A stretch of 64,000 nt of DNA from NCBI RefSeq assembly GCF_004011505.1, contig NZ_SAUN01000001.1:6351501-6415500 (forward strand). Direction: 5' to 3'. This stretch comes from Nonomuraea polychroma. Its GTDB lineage: Bacteria; Actinomycetota; Actinomycetes; Streptosporangiales; Streptosporangiaceae. Positions 24,030-32,388 of this stretch are shown piece after piece; position 1 is the stretch's first letter; every line of letters starts with the position of its first letter. The position numbers were made by a program, and so were the translations under genes. Under the pieces are notes generated by a model, which saw only the letters and a list, made by a program, of their open reading frames with translations, ran no database searches and was not told the origin of the DNA.

Positions 24030-26993
24030 ATGAAGCGTGTGGCCGCGCTGGTAGCGGCACTCGCCCTCATCGGGGTGACGACGTGGCTGGTGTGGCCGTC
24101 GGATCCTGAGGTGCGGGCCCAGGACCAGAAGATAACCGTCGTCGACGGACCAGCCGACGACCAACGGATAGAGCTCGACACGACGTTCTTCCCGCCGCCA
24201 GGGGGCGGGAAGGCGCCTGCCGTGCTGATCGGCCACGGTTTCGGCGGAAGCAAGCAGAGCGTCAGGGAGCAGGCGATCCGCGTCGCGCAGGACGGCTACG
24301 CGGTGCTGACGTGGTCGGCGCGCGGATTCGGCCGCTCGACCGGCGAGATCGCGCTCAACTCGCCCGACTATGAGGTCAAGGACGTCAAGCAGCTGATCGA
24401 CTGGCTGGCCAAGCGTCCCGAGGTCCTGCTCGACGCCACGAACGACCCGCGCGTGGGCATCGTGGGAGGCTCGTACGGCGGCGCCATCGCCCTCATGACG
24501 GCGGCCCACGACCAGCGGGTCGACGCGATCGTGCCGCAGATCACCTGGTCCGACCTGGCCGACGCCCTCTTCCCCAACGCGGCCGTCCAGACTCCCTCGG
24601 CCACGACCACCACGAGCCAGGCCGCCTCGGCCACGACCACCGCCGCCGGCTTGGGACAGCCTGAGAGCGGCGTGTTCAAGCGCATGTGGGCAGGCATCTT
24701 CTTCGGTCAGGGCGTCTCACTGGAGAGCTTCGCGCTGCAGGGCCAGGGGCAGCGGCAGGCGGCCGCGCCGCTGACGCCCCAGCAGGCGCGCTGCGGCAGG
24801 TTCCTGCCGGCGATCTGCGACATCTACCAGCAGGTCGCCAAGGACGGAAAGGCCACACCGGAGGCCGTCGCCCTGCTGCGCAAGTCGAGCCCCATCACCG
24901 TGGCCGGCCAGATCAAGGCGCCCACGCTGCTCCTGCAGGGCCAGCGGGACTCGTTGTTCCCGATCAGCCACGCCGACGCCAACGCCAAGGCGATCGCCGC
25001 CGCCGGCACCCCGGTCAGCCTGGCGTGGTTCGACGGCGGGCACGACGGCGGCAACGGGGAGGCCGACTGGCTCTTCGAGCAGTCCTCGGCCTGGTTCGCC
25101 CGCTATCTGAAGGGCGACGGCTCGGCTCAGACGGCCTCGCCGGTCAGCGCCTTCACGGTGACGCGCGACGGCGGCCGCGACCCCGGCACGCGCCAGCGCA
25201 TCCGCCTGCACCCGGAGGCCGCCTCCTACCCCGGCCTCGCGGGCACCGACACCACGACCGTGGAGCTGAGCGGCCCCGAGCAGAGCATCGTCAACCCGCC
25301 CGGCGGCGCCCCCGCCTCCATCTCGACCGTGCCGGGCATCGGCGGCCTGCTGGGCGGCCAGAACACCGGCGGCATCTCGATCGACATGCCCGGCCAGAGC
25401 GCCGCGTTCGAATCGGCGCCCCTCACCGCCCCGCTCCAGCTGACGGGCAGCACCACAGCCAAGATCACGGTGTCGGGCAAGGGCGAGGCGACGCTGTTCG
25501 CGAAGGTATACGACGTGGCCGACACCACGCAGCCGCCGACCTTGCCCGCCGGGCTGGTGGCGCCCATCCGGGTGACGATCCCGGAGGGCGCAGGCAGCGT
25601 GGAAGCCACGATCACCCTGCCCGCCGTGGACCACCGCTTCGCCGTCGGCCACCGGGTCCGCCTGGTGGTGACCACGACGGACATGGGGTTCGCCACTCCT
25701 GCCGAGCCCGCCACCTATCAGGTGTCGCTGGCCTCCCCCGCCCTCGCCGTCCCGACGGTGCGCACGCTCGCCGCCCCGCCGGCCGGGGTCGCGTGGTGGG
25801 TGTGGGCGATGCCGCTGGCCGCCGTGGTGATCGCCGCCGCCCTGCTGGCGACCGGCCGCGCCTCGACCCTCGCGCCGGCAGGCGCCCGGGTGCGCCGCAG
25901 GGCCGTGCCCACAGCGGACGGCAGCCCGAACGGCCAGAAGCTCGATGCGCTCGATCTCAGCCCCAACGGCCAGACCCACGACACGACCGGCCACACAAAC
26001 GGACACGCGAAGGACGACACGATCGTCCGAGCGACCGGCAGCGCGAAGGACGACTCGGCCGGCCACGCGACCGGCAGCGCGAAGGACGACTCGGCAGGCC
26101 ACGCGACCGACACGACCGCACATGCGCCGCACGGCAGCGATGACCACGACGGGACGGGCAACGGGACTGGCGCGTCGCGGGATGTGCCCGCCGTCGTCAC
26201 CGCCCGAAGCGCCCACGACGACCCGCCCGCACAGGGTGGCGAGCCGGTGCCGCTGGAGATCAGGGGCCTGACGAAGGCTTACAGGAACGGGGAGCCGGCC
26301 GTCGACGGGCTGTCGTTCCGGGTCGAGAAGGGCCAGGTGCTGGGCCTGCTCGGGCCGAACGGCGCGGGCAAGACGACCACGATGCGGATGATGATGGGAC
26401 TCATCCGGCCGGACGACGGCGAGATCCGGATCTTCGGCGACCGGGTGACGCCCGGGGCGCCGGTGCTGTCCAGGCTCGGGTCGTTCGTCGAGGGACCCGG
26501 TTTCCTGCCGCACCTGTCCGGCCGGGACAACATCGAGCTCTACTGGGCCGCCACCGGACGCCCGGCCGCCGACGCGCACTTCGACGAGGCGCTGGAGATC
26601 GCGGGCCTGGGCAAGGCGCTGGAACGTGCCGTACGCACCTACTCCCAGGGCATGCGGCAGCGGCTGGCCATCGCGCAAGCCATGCTTGGACTGCCGGACC
26701 TGCTCGTGCTCGACGAGCCCACCAACGGTCTCGACCCACCCCAGATCAGGGAGATGCGCGAGGTGCTCAAACGCTACGCGCGCGACGGCCGTACCGTGAT
26801 CGTCTCCAGTCACATGCTCGCCGAAGTGGAGCAGACCTGCAGCCACGTCGTGGTCATGCACCGCGGCCGGCTGGTCTCCAGCGGGCCGGTGTCGCGGCTG
26901 CTCACGTCGGCCTCCGCTGGGGCCTCCACCGGCAATGGGCACGGGCCGCGGCTGGAAGACGTGTTCCTCGACCTCATTGGAGACAAGTCATGA
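24030..26993 (+). CDS. Fusion: membrane-anchored S15/CocE-type hydrolase and ABC transporter ATPase
   Basis: A 987-residue protein. Residues 1-22 form a signal anchor; 40 to about 360 an alpha/beta hydrolase with nucleophile S148 (GGSYGG), D307 (GQRDSLFP) and H338 (GGHDGG), followed by a jelly-roll domain as in X-Pro dipeptidyl-peptidase/CocE enzymes (about 370-570). One membrane helix (about 587-607) leads to a repetitive polar linker (about 610-735) and an ABC ATPase (Walker A GPNGAGKT 775-782, signature YSQGMRQR, Walker B LLVLDEPTNGLD). The predicted topology puts the hydrolase outside and the ATPase inside. The permease gene follows with a 4-bp overlap. Export coupled to cleavage is inference. 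Confidence 0.85.
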   Translation: MKRVAALVAALALIGVTTWLVWPSDPEVRAQDQKITVVDGPADDQRIELDTTFFPPPGGGKAPAVLIGHGFGGSKQSVREQAIRVAQDGYAVLTWSARGFGRSTGEIALNSPDYEVKDVKQLIDWLAKRPEVLLDATNDPRVGIVGGSYGGAIALMTAAHDQRVDAIVPQITWSDLADALFPNAAVQTPSATTTTSQAASATTTAAGLGQPESGVFKRMWAGIFFGQGVSLESFALQGQGQRQAAAPLTPQQARCGRFLPAICDIYQQVAKDGKATPEAVALLRKSSPITVAGQIKAPTLLLQGQRDSLFPISHADANAKAIAAAGTPVSLAWFDGGHDGGNGEADWLFEQSSAWFARYLKGDGSAQTASPVSAFTVTRDGGRDPGTRQRIRLHPEAASYPGLAGTDTTTVELSGPEQSIVNPPGGAPASISTVPGIGGLLGGQNTGGISIDMPGQSAAFESAPLTAPLQLTGSTTAKITVSGKGEATLFAKVYDVADTTQPPTLPAGLVAPIRVTIPEGAGSVEATITLPAVDHRFAVGHRVRLVVTTTDMGFATPAEPATYQVSLASPALAVPTVRTLAAPPAGVAWWVWAMPLAAVVIAAALLATGRASTLAPAGARVRRRAVPTADGSPNGQKLDALDLSPNGQTHDTTGHTNGHAKDDTIVRATGSAKDDSAGHATGSAKDDSAGHATDTTAHAPHGSDDHDGTGNGTGASRDVPAVVTARSAHDDPPAQGGEPVPLEIRGLTKAYRNGEPAVDGLSFRVEKGQVLGLLGPNGAGKTTTMRMMMGLIRPDDGEIRIFGDRVTPGAPVLSRLGSFVEGPGFLPHLSGRDNIELYWAATGRPAADAHFDEALEIAGLGKALERAVRTYSQGMRQRLAIAQAMLGLPDLLVLDEPTNGLDPPQIREMREVLKRYARDGRTVIVSSHMLAEVEQTCSHVVVMHRGRLVSSGPVSRLLTSASAGASTGNGHGPRLEDVFLDLIGDKS
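26031..26102 (+). repeat. Two tandem 36-bp repeats inside the linker of the fusion protein
   Basis: Units 26031-26066 and 26067-26102 differ at one base and encode ATGSAKDDSAGH twice; a partial third unit follows. In-frame, so the linker length can vary without breaking the protein. Confidence 0.85.
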
Positions 26994-27838
26994 CCGCCGC
27001 GCCGGGCTACGCGCCCCGCCGCACGCTGCCGCTGCGGGTGGAGATCATCAGGCAGTTCAAGCGGCGGCGGACGATGGTCATGTTCGGGCTGCTGCTGGCG
27101 CTGCCGTGGATCCTGGTGATCGCCTTCCAGTTCGGGCCGCAGTCCAGCGGTCAGCAGCAGTCGTCGCTGCGCATCTCGGACCTGGCGACGGCGAGCGGGC
27201 TCAACTTCGCGGCGTTCGCCCTGTCGGTGTCGGCCAGTTTCCTGCTGGTGGTGGCGGTCGCCCTGTTCTGCGGCGACACCGTCGCCAGCGAGGCCAACTG
27301 GTCGTCGCTGCGTTATCTGCTGGCCGCGCCGATTCCGCGGGACCGGCTGCTGCGGCAGAAGCTGATCGTGGCGCTGGGCTACTCGGCGGCGGCCGTGATC
27401 TGTCTGCCGCTGATGGCGCTGCTGGCGGGCACGCTGGCGTTCGGGTGGAACGACATCCAGGTGCCCGGCACGGGTGAGATGATCCCGGCGCTCGACGTGC
27501 TGCCGCGCTTCGGCATCGTGATCGGCTACGCCCTGGTGAGCCAGCTCGTGGTGGCGGCGCTGGCGTTCTTCATCTCGACCGTCACCGACTCGCCGCTGGG
27601 CGCGGTCGGCGGGGCGGTCGGGCTCTGGATCGTCTGCAACATCCTGCAGGCGGTCGAGGCGCTGGGCGTGCTGCGCGAGTTCCTGCCCACGTTCTGGAAC
27701 AACGCCTGGCTCGACGCCCTGGCGCCGGAGCTGGACTGGAGCGGCATGGCCAAGGGCGCTTCGGTGTCGATCACGTACGCGGCCATCCTGATCGCGGTGG
27801 CCTTCCGCCGCTTCCGCCGCAAGGACGTGGTCAGCTAG
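26990..27838 (+). CDS. ABC transporter permease (ABC-2 type)
   Basis: A 282-residue membrane protein with about six helices and an ABC-2-type layout: a basic cytoplasmic N-terminus (RRTLPLRVEIIRQFKRRRT), first helix, then SSLRYLLAAPIPRDRLLRQKL, a cytoplasmic segment often called the coupling helix in this family. It overlaps the stop of the hydrolase-ATPase fusion by 4 bp (ATGA), so the two subunits are co-produced and should form one transporter. Substrate unknown. A 301-bp GC-rich region follows, then a convergent two-component system. Confidence 0.85.
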   Translation: MTAAPGYAPRRTLPLRVEIIRQFKRRRTMVMFGLLLALPWILVIAFQFGPQSSGQQQSSLRISDLATASGLNFAAFALSVSASFLLVVAVALFCGDTVASEANWSSLRYLLAAPIPRDRLLRQKLIVALGYSAAAVICLPLMALLAGTLAFGWNDIQVPGTGEMIPALDVLPRFGIVIGYALVSQLVVAALAFFISTVTDSPLGAVGGAVGLWIVCNILQAVEALGVLREFLPTFWNNAWLDALAPELDWSGMAKGASVSITYAAILIAVAFRRFRRKDVVS

Positions 27839-28139
27839 CGGATCGCGGCGAGCGGGAGCGCGAGATCCGAGGGGCGCCCCGGCGGTCGCGCGGAGAGGGC
27901 GCCACCGCAACGGAAGCGCCCGGCCGACGGGCGCGCAGCGGCGGCAGTCGGCCGGCGCGCGGGCGGCCGGCACGCGCGCGGGCGGCCGGCACGCGGGCGG
28001 CGGCTGGCCGGCTGGGCGGGGTCGGTCGCAGAGGGCGGGCCGCACGGGGCGGGCGGCCCGTCCGTTCTCAGGCAGGGCGGGGTGTGGGCCGGTTGGTGGC
28101 TGCGGCCTCGAGCCCCGGCTCGGGCAGGGCGGGGGCCGG
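27839..28139. other. GC-rich intergenic stretch without a gene
   Basis: 301 bp of more than 75% GC between convergent genes. It holds two perfect tandem copies of a 19-bp unit, GCGCGCGGGCGGCCGGCAC (27955-27973 and 27974-27992), and further degenerate GGCCGG/GGGCGG words. No convincing open frame; presumably contains the terminators of both flanking operons. Confidence 0.6.
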
Positions 28140-28784
28140 TTAGTCAGTGTGGCCCAGGCCGGCGTCTCGGGCGCGGATGATGGCCTCGGCGCGGGAGGCG
28201 ACCTGGAGCTTGGCGAAGATGCTGGAGATGTGGTTGCCGACCGTCTTGGGGGCCAGCGAGAGCCGGGTGCCGATGAAGGCGTTGCCGTGGCCGGCGGCGA
28301 TCAGGCCGAGCACTTCCCGCTCCCGCGGCGTGAGCTCAGGGAACGGCTCGCCCGCGGGCCGGGGGGCCGTCAGGTGGCCGAGCACGCGGCGGGCCACGCC
28401 GGGCCCGAAGATCGCTTCGCCGGCGGCGACGGCGCGGATCGCGCGTACGATCTCGTCCTGTTCGGCGCCTTTGAGCACGTATCCGCGGGCCCCCGCGCGC
28501 ATGGCCGCGAACACGGACTCATCGTCCTCGTACATCGTCAGCATCAGCACCGCCACCCCCGGCGCGGCCGTGGCCACGTCGCGGGCGGCGTCGATGCCCG
28601 ACATTTCAGGCATCTGGATGTCGAGGACGAGGACATCAGGCGCCAGGGTGACCGCCGCCCGCACGGCTTCGCGCCCGCTGGACGCGGTCCCGGCCACTTC
28701 CATGCCCGGGACGGTGGACAGCAGGGCCGCGAGCCCGTCGCGGACCACTGGGTGATCGTCGGCGATGACGACGCGCAGCGTCAT
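28140..28784 (-). CDS. NarL/LuxR-family response regulator
   Basis: A 214-residue regulator: receiver domain (VVIADDHPVVRDGLAALL with the acidic pair, phospho-Asp in VLVLDIQMPEMSG, Thr in LMLTMY, Lys in YVLKGA) and a C-terminal LuxR helix-turn-helix (LTPREREVLGLIAAGHGNAFIG...KTVGNHISSIFAKL). The ATG at 28784 overlaps the kinase stop (ATGA), so sensor and regulator are translationally coupled. Its operon converges with the hydrolase-ABC transporter, a possible but unproven target. Confidence 0.92.
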   Translation of the reverse strand: MTLRVVIADDHPVVRDGLAALLSTVPGMEVAGTASSGREAVRAAVTLAPDVLVLDIQMPEMSGIDAARDVATAAPGVAVLMLTMYEDDESVFAAMRAGARGYVLKGAEQDEIVRAIRAVAAGEAIFGPGVARRVLGHLTAPRPAGEPFPELTPREREVLGLIAAGHGNAFIGTRLSLAPKTVGNHISSIFAKLQVASRAEAIIRARDAGLGHTD

Positions 28785-30793
28785 GGCGCCACCGCCACCG
28801 TCACCGCCAGCGGCAGCAACGCCACCACCCGTCCCCCGCCGCCGTCTCCCGGGCCCGCCTGGCAGGTGCCGCCGAGTTCCTCGGCCCGCTCCCGCATGGA
28901 CCGCAGGCCCACCCCCGGCCGCCACGCGCCGCCGCCCGCGCCGTCGTCACTCACCTCGACACGGAGGCGGTCCCCGAGCGTGAGGTCGACGCGGGCGGTG
29001 GTGGCACGGGCGTGCCGGGCGACGTTGTTCAGCGCTTCGGTGACGATGCGGTACGCGGCCACCTCCACGGCGGCGGGCAGCACGGCCAGGTGGCCGGAAG
29101 CGCGGATGCTGACGTCGAGCGACAGCCGTTCGGCCTGCTGCCGCAGCGCGCCCACCAGGCCGAGGTCGTCGAGCGCGGGCGGGCGCAGGCCGTACACCAG
29201 CCGCCTGATGTCCTCGATGGCCGACGTCACCTCGGCCCGCAGCCTGAGGAGCAGGTCCTTGGCTCGGGCGGGGTCGTCGGCGAGCACGTTCCCGGCCGCG
29301 TCGGCCTGGTACACCACGCCGGTGAGGGTGGGGCCGAGCCCGTCGTGCAGGTCGCGGCGGAGCCTGCGGCGCTCGTCCTCGCGGGCCACCACGATCTGCT
29401 CGCGGATCCGCTGCAGCTCTTCGGACAGGCCGGTGGCGTGCACGGCCACCGCCAGCGGCACGGCCAGCAGTTCCAGGACCTGGGTGTCGGCCACGGAGAT
29501 CGTCTTCTCCCCCGGCCGCAAGCCGACGATCAGCTCGCCCACGCGGTCGCCGCCGTAGACGAGGGGGATGGTGTGGAGGCGTTCGGGGGCGGTGCCGTAC
29601 GAGGTGCGTTCGACCACCGCTCCCCCGCTGTCACCGGCGTCGGCCGAGCGCAGCGCGGCGAAGGGCAGGCGCAGGACCGTGCACAGTGCGGCCACGGCTC
29701 CCGCCAGCCCTGGGGCCGGGTCGGCCAAGCGGCGGCCGATGCGTGACAGGGCGCGGGCCGGGTCGTCGCGGTAGCCGTACAGGAGCCGGTCGACGATCCG
29801 CTGCAGGCGTACCCTGACCGGGTTGAAGCCGACGGCGATGAGCACGGTGGCGAGCACCGAGTCTCCTGGCCCGGCACGGTCCAGGACGGCCACCAGCAGG
29901 GCGTAGACGGCGATCACGCCCGAGGTGAGCAGCGCGTACAGCACCGTCCGCGAGACGATCAGGCGGATGTCGAGCAGGCCGTGACGCAGGATGGCGACGG
30001 TGATCGCGATCGGGACGAGCGGGATGGCCAGCAACATCAGCACCGGCCCGGTCTGGAACACCCCCCACACCACCATGACCGCTGCGAGCAGCAGCACGGC
30101 GAGCAGGAGCCACAGGAGCTGACGGCGCTCCCGCTCGCCGCCCCGGCGGTAGCGAAGTCCCAGTCCGGCGAGGGCGGCCAGGACGAGTACGGCGCCGCGC
30201 ACCTCGGTCGCGGTCCAGAGCGCGGCCAGGTCGTCGTGGAAGGGGATGGTGAGATAGCCGACGACGTCCGAGCCGGGCGACAGGCTGCTCGGGGAGGCGC
30301 CCATCTCCAGGACGAAGAGCGGGGCGGTCACCACCGTCACGGGGACCAGCCAGATCCAGCGAGGGCCCGGCGGGCGGCCGTCGGGGAAGAGCAGGAGGAC
30401 GAGCGGCAGGCACAACGCGATCGACCACGGCCAGGAGTAGGCGGCGAACGTGGCGAGCGTCCGGGACGCGGCGGTGGCCCAGCCGTGGACCTCGCCGAAC
30501 GCCAGCAGACCCGCCCCGGCGGCAGTGCCGCCCTGTACTACGGCGGCGGCCAGCAGGAGCCAGCCGATGGGGTTGCGGGGACGATGCCAGGCGAGCAGGA
30601 CGCCGGCGCAGGCGAGGGAGAGGCCGATGGCGGAGTTCGTGACGATGAAGCTCTCGATGGCCGCCTCGAAGGTCGTTCCCGCTGCTATGGCGGCCGTCAC
30701 GCCGGTGACCGCCTCGGTCACCGCCACCGCGAACAGGCCCCAGGCCAGCACCTTCATAAGGGTCATGATGAGCGTTCGCGGAGCCCGGCGCAT
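28781..30793 (-). CDS. NarL-type sensor histidine kinase with multi-helix sensor
   Basis: A 670-residue kinase. The N-terminal 330 residues hold about nine membrane helices; a GAF-like cytoplasmic region follows (about 340-470), then a HisKA_3 domain with the phospho-acceptor in DERRRLRRDLHDGLGPTL and a HATPase (RIVTEALNNVARHARAT, VSDDGAGG, GVGLRSMRERAEELGG). Signal unknown, possibly membrane-related, because the sensor is almost wholly within the membrane. The ATG at 30793 is kept; ATGs 9 and 12 codons in are alternatives. Confidence 0.9.
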   Translation of the reverse strand: MRRAPRTLIMTLMKVLAWGLFAVAVTEAVTGVTAAIAAGTTFEAAIESFIVTNSAIGLSLACAGVLLAWHRPRNPIGWLLLAAAVVQGGTAAGAGLLAFGEVHGWATAASRTLATFAAYSWPWSIALCLPLVLLLFPDGRPPGPRWIWLVPVTVVTAPLFVLEMGASPSSLSPGSDVVGYLTIPFHDDLAALWTATEVRGAVLVLAALAGLGLRYRRGGERERRQLLWLLLAVLLLAAVMVVWGVFQTGPVLMLLAIPLVPIAITVAILRHGLLDIRLIVSRTVLYALLTSGVIAVYALLVAVLDRAGPGDSVLATVLIAVGFNPVRVRLQRIVDRLLYGYRDDPARALSRIGRRLADPAPGLAGAVAALCTVLRLPFAALRSADAGDSGGAVVERTSYGTAPERLHTIPLVYGGDRVGELIVGLRPGEKTISVADTQVLELLAVPLAVAVHATGLSEELQRIREQIVVAREDERRRLRRDLHDGLGPTLTGVVYQADAAGNVLADDPARAKDLLLRLRAEVTSAIEDIRRLVYGLRPPALDDLGLVGALRQQAERLSLDVSIRASGHLAVLPAAVEVAAYRIVTEALNNVARHARATTARVDLTLGDRLRVEVSDDGAGGGAWRPGVGLRSMRERAEELGGTCQAGPGDGGGGRVVALLPLAVTVAVAP

Positions 30794-30948
30794 AGGGGCG
30801 GACCCCCAGATCGGCCGGGAAGATCGCCCGGCCCGGCCAGGGGCGTGCGCCGTGCCGCGAGGACCGGTCTGCGGCCGACCATGAGCCTGCCCGGCCGGCC
30901 GAAGTCCTAGCCCTCGGACGGCCCAAGCCCTACTTCATGGGAGACATC

Positions 30949-31647
30949 ATGACCATCGGCTCCGCCGCCGTGCGGGTGCGTGACACACGAGCCTTCCGCC
31001 GCCGCGCTCTCGCCGTGCTCCTGCCGCTCGGCCCGCTGTGCGTGGCCGTCATCCGCACCGTCCTCCCCTACGGCACGACCGACGACGCCGCCGCCCAGCT
31101 GGCCGGGGTGGCGACCGGGCAGGGGGCACAGGGTGCGGTGCTCTGGCTGGTTCCGATCGCCGTTCTCACGCTGGTCCCGGCCCTGTTCGTGCTGACGCGG
31201 CTGGCGCTGCGCGGGGCACCGGTCCTGGCGATCATCGCGATCACCCTGGCTCTGCCCGGTTATCTGGGGATGGCCGCGCTCGGCGTCTCGGACGCCGCCG
31301 CGCTGGCCGCGGTGACGGCCGGGCTGAGCCCTTCGGACGGCACGGCGCTGCTGGAGGCGCTGGCGGCCCAGCCCGCCCTCTCGGTCTCCGTCGGCCTCTT
31401 CGTGCTCGGCCACGTCGTGGGCACCGTGCTGCTGGGCACCGCCCTGTGGCGGGCGCGGGTGGTCCCTGCCTGGGCGGGAGTGGCGCTGGTCGCCTCGCAG
31501 CCGCTGCACCTGGCCTTCGTGCTGACCGGCGCACCCAAGATCCTTGATGGGGGCGCGTGGGGGCTGACGGCGCTCGGGTTCGCCGCCGCGGCGCTCACGC
31601 TGGCCAGGATGAGCGATGAGGAGTACGAACCGCAGGCATGGCGGTGA
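30949..31647 (+). CDS. Hypothetical multi-pass membrane protein
   Basis: About 232 residues with six predicted helices and no recognised motif; the architecture resembles DUF4386-type membrane proteins, but I cannot confirm that. Start at the ATG at 30949, with GGGAG 5 nt upstream; an ATG four codons earlier is in frame. Divergent from the histidine kinase, sharing a 155-bp intergenic region, which is a common arrangement for a gene under control of the adjacent two-component system. Followed by a strong terminator hairpin. Confidence 0.6.
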   Translation: MTIGSAAVRVRDTRAFRRRALAVLLPLGPLCVAVIRTVLPYGTTDDAAAQLAGVATGQGAQGAVLWLVPIAVLTLVPALFVLTRLALRGAPVLAIIAITLALPGYLGMAALGVSDAAALAAVTAGLSPSDGTALLEALAAQPALSVSVGLFVLGHVVGTVLLGTALWRARVVPAWAGVALVASQPLHLAFVLTGAPKILDGGAWGLTALGFAAAALTLARMSDEEYEPQAWR

Positions 31648-31652
31648 GCGGT

Positions 31653-31684
31653 CCCCGGTTCCAGGACGACTCCTGGGGCCGGGG
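31653..31684. terminator. Bidirectional terminator hairpin
   Basis: CCCCGGTTCCAGGA (31653-31666), loop CGAC, TCCTGGGGCCGGGG (31671-31684): a 14-bp stem with two central G-U pairs in one orientation, lying between convergent genes. Confidence 0.8.
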
Positions 31685-31690
31685 CATCCG

Positions 31691-32143
31691 TCAGATGGCG
31701 CGGGAGAAGGTGACCAGGCGCGTGCCGGGGCCGTTGTAGTCCGGGACCGGGTCGCTCACCGTGAAGCCCATGCGGCGGTGGAAGGCGATGGACGCCTCGT
31801 TGACCGTCGAGGTTATGGCCTTGACGACGTGCCGGTCGTGGGCGCGGGCCAGGGCGAAGAAACGCTCGTACATCGCCCGTGCCAACCCTCCGCCTCGGGC
31901 GGCGGGAGAGACGCCGACGAAATGGATGTACGCCTCGTCCTCGGCCGACGGCGACAGGAAGCCGACGAGGAATCCCGCCATGCCCTCGGGGCCCTCGGCG
32001 ACCAGGCTCGTGCGGTGGAAGTGGTCGAGGAACAGCCTGGGCAGGGAGCTCAGGATGGGACGGCCCCACCACTCGTCGACCACGGCCGCCATGGCGTCGT
32101 AGTCGGCAGGGGTGGCGGGGCGCAACGCGTGGCCGGTCGGCAC
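31691..32143 (-). CDS. GNAT-family N-acetyltransferase
   Basis: A 150-residue acetyltransferase: LRPATPADYDAM at the N-terminus, the acetyl-CoA-binding motif VSPAARGGGLARAMYERF (Q/RxxGxG/A-like) in the middle and NEASIAFHRRMGF near the end, the classical GNAT B motif. Substrate unknown. I use the GTG at 32143, which lies 4 nt after the stop of a 42-codon gene; the two are likely one transcript and coupled. Confidence 0.8.
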   Translation of the reverse strand: MPTGHALRPATPADYDAMAAVVDEWWGRPILSSLPRLFLDHFHRTSLVAEGPEGMAGFLVGFLSPSAEDEAYIHFVGVSPAARGGGLARAMYERFFALARAHDRHVVKAITSTVNEASIAFHRRMGFTVSDPVPDYNGPGTRLVTFSRAI

Positions 32144-32147
32144 CGCG

Positions 32148-32276
32148 TCATTCCCAGTGCGGCGGTCTGTTTTCCACGAAGAAGTCGTCCGGGTCCTCGT
32201 CCGGGAGGTCGTCGCCCCAGCCCAGGTCCCTGTCGTCCGCCGTCTGCTCGGGGTAGAAATCTTCCACGGCTGACAT
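32148..32276 (-). CDS. Small acidic protein, 42 residues
   Basis: Begins MSAVEDFYPEQTADDRDLGW and ends FFVENRPPHWE; about a third of residues are Asp or Glu and there are several aromatic residues. The composition and ordered motif look like a real small protein, and the spacing to the following acetyltransferase (4 nt) is that of an operon. I believe similar short reading frames sit in this position in related actinomycetes, but cannot check. No function assigned. Confidence 0.6.
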   Translation of the reverse strand: MSAVEDFYPEQTADDRDLGWGDDLPDEDPDDFFVENRPPHWE

Positions 32277-32321
32277 GGTACCCAGACGGACAAACCAACA
32301 CCCGGTGTGTCCGCAGGTCCA

Positions 32322-32350
32322 GGGACATGTCGCGGCTGCGGCGGTACGAT
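32322..32350 (+). promoter_or_regulatory. Promoter for the STAND ATPase gene
   Basis: GGGACA (32322-32327) and TACGAT (32345-32350) are separated by 17 nt and lie about 40 nt before the ATG. Confidence 0.45.
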
Positions 32351-32388
32351 GCGGGGGCAGGTGTCGCCTACCCCTCGTGAGGCTGCCC

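Noticed and set aside
26031-26102. CRISPR or satellite repeat
   Set aside because: Two adjacent 36-bp units without spacers, in frame within a protein linker.
24717-26942. A 741-codon minus-strand open frame
   Set aside because: Antisense to the hydrolase-ABC fusion, whose motifs are complete; the antisense product has only low-complexity Arg/Gly/Ala sequence.
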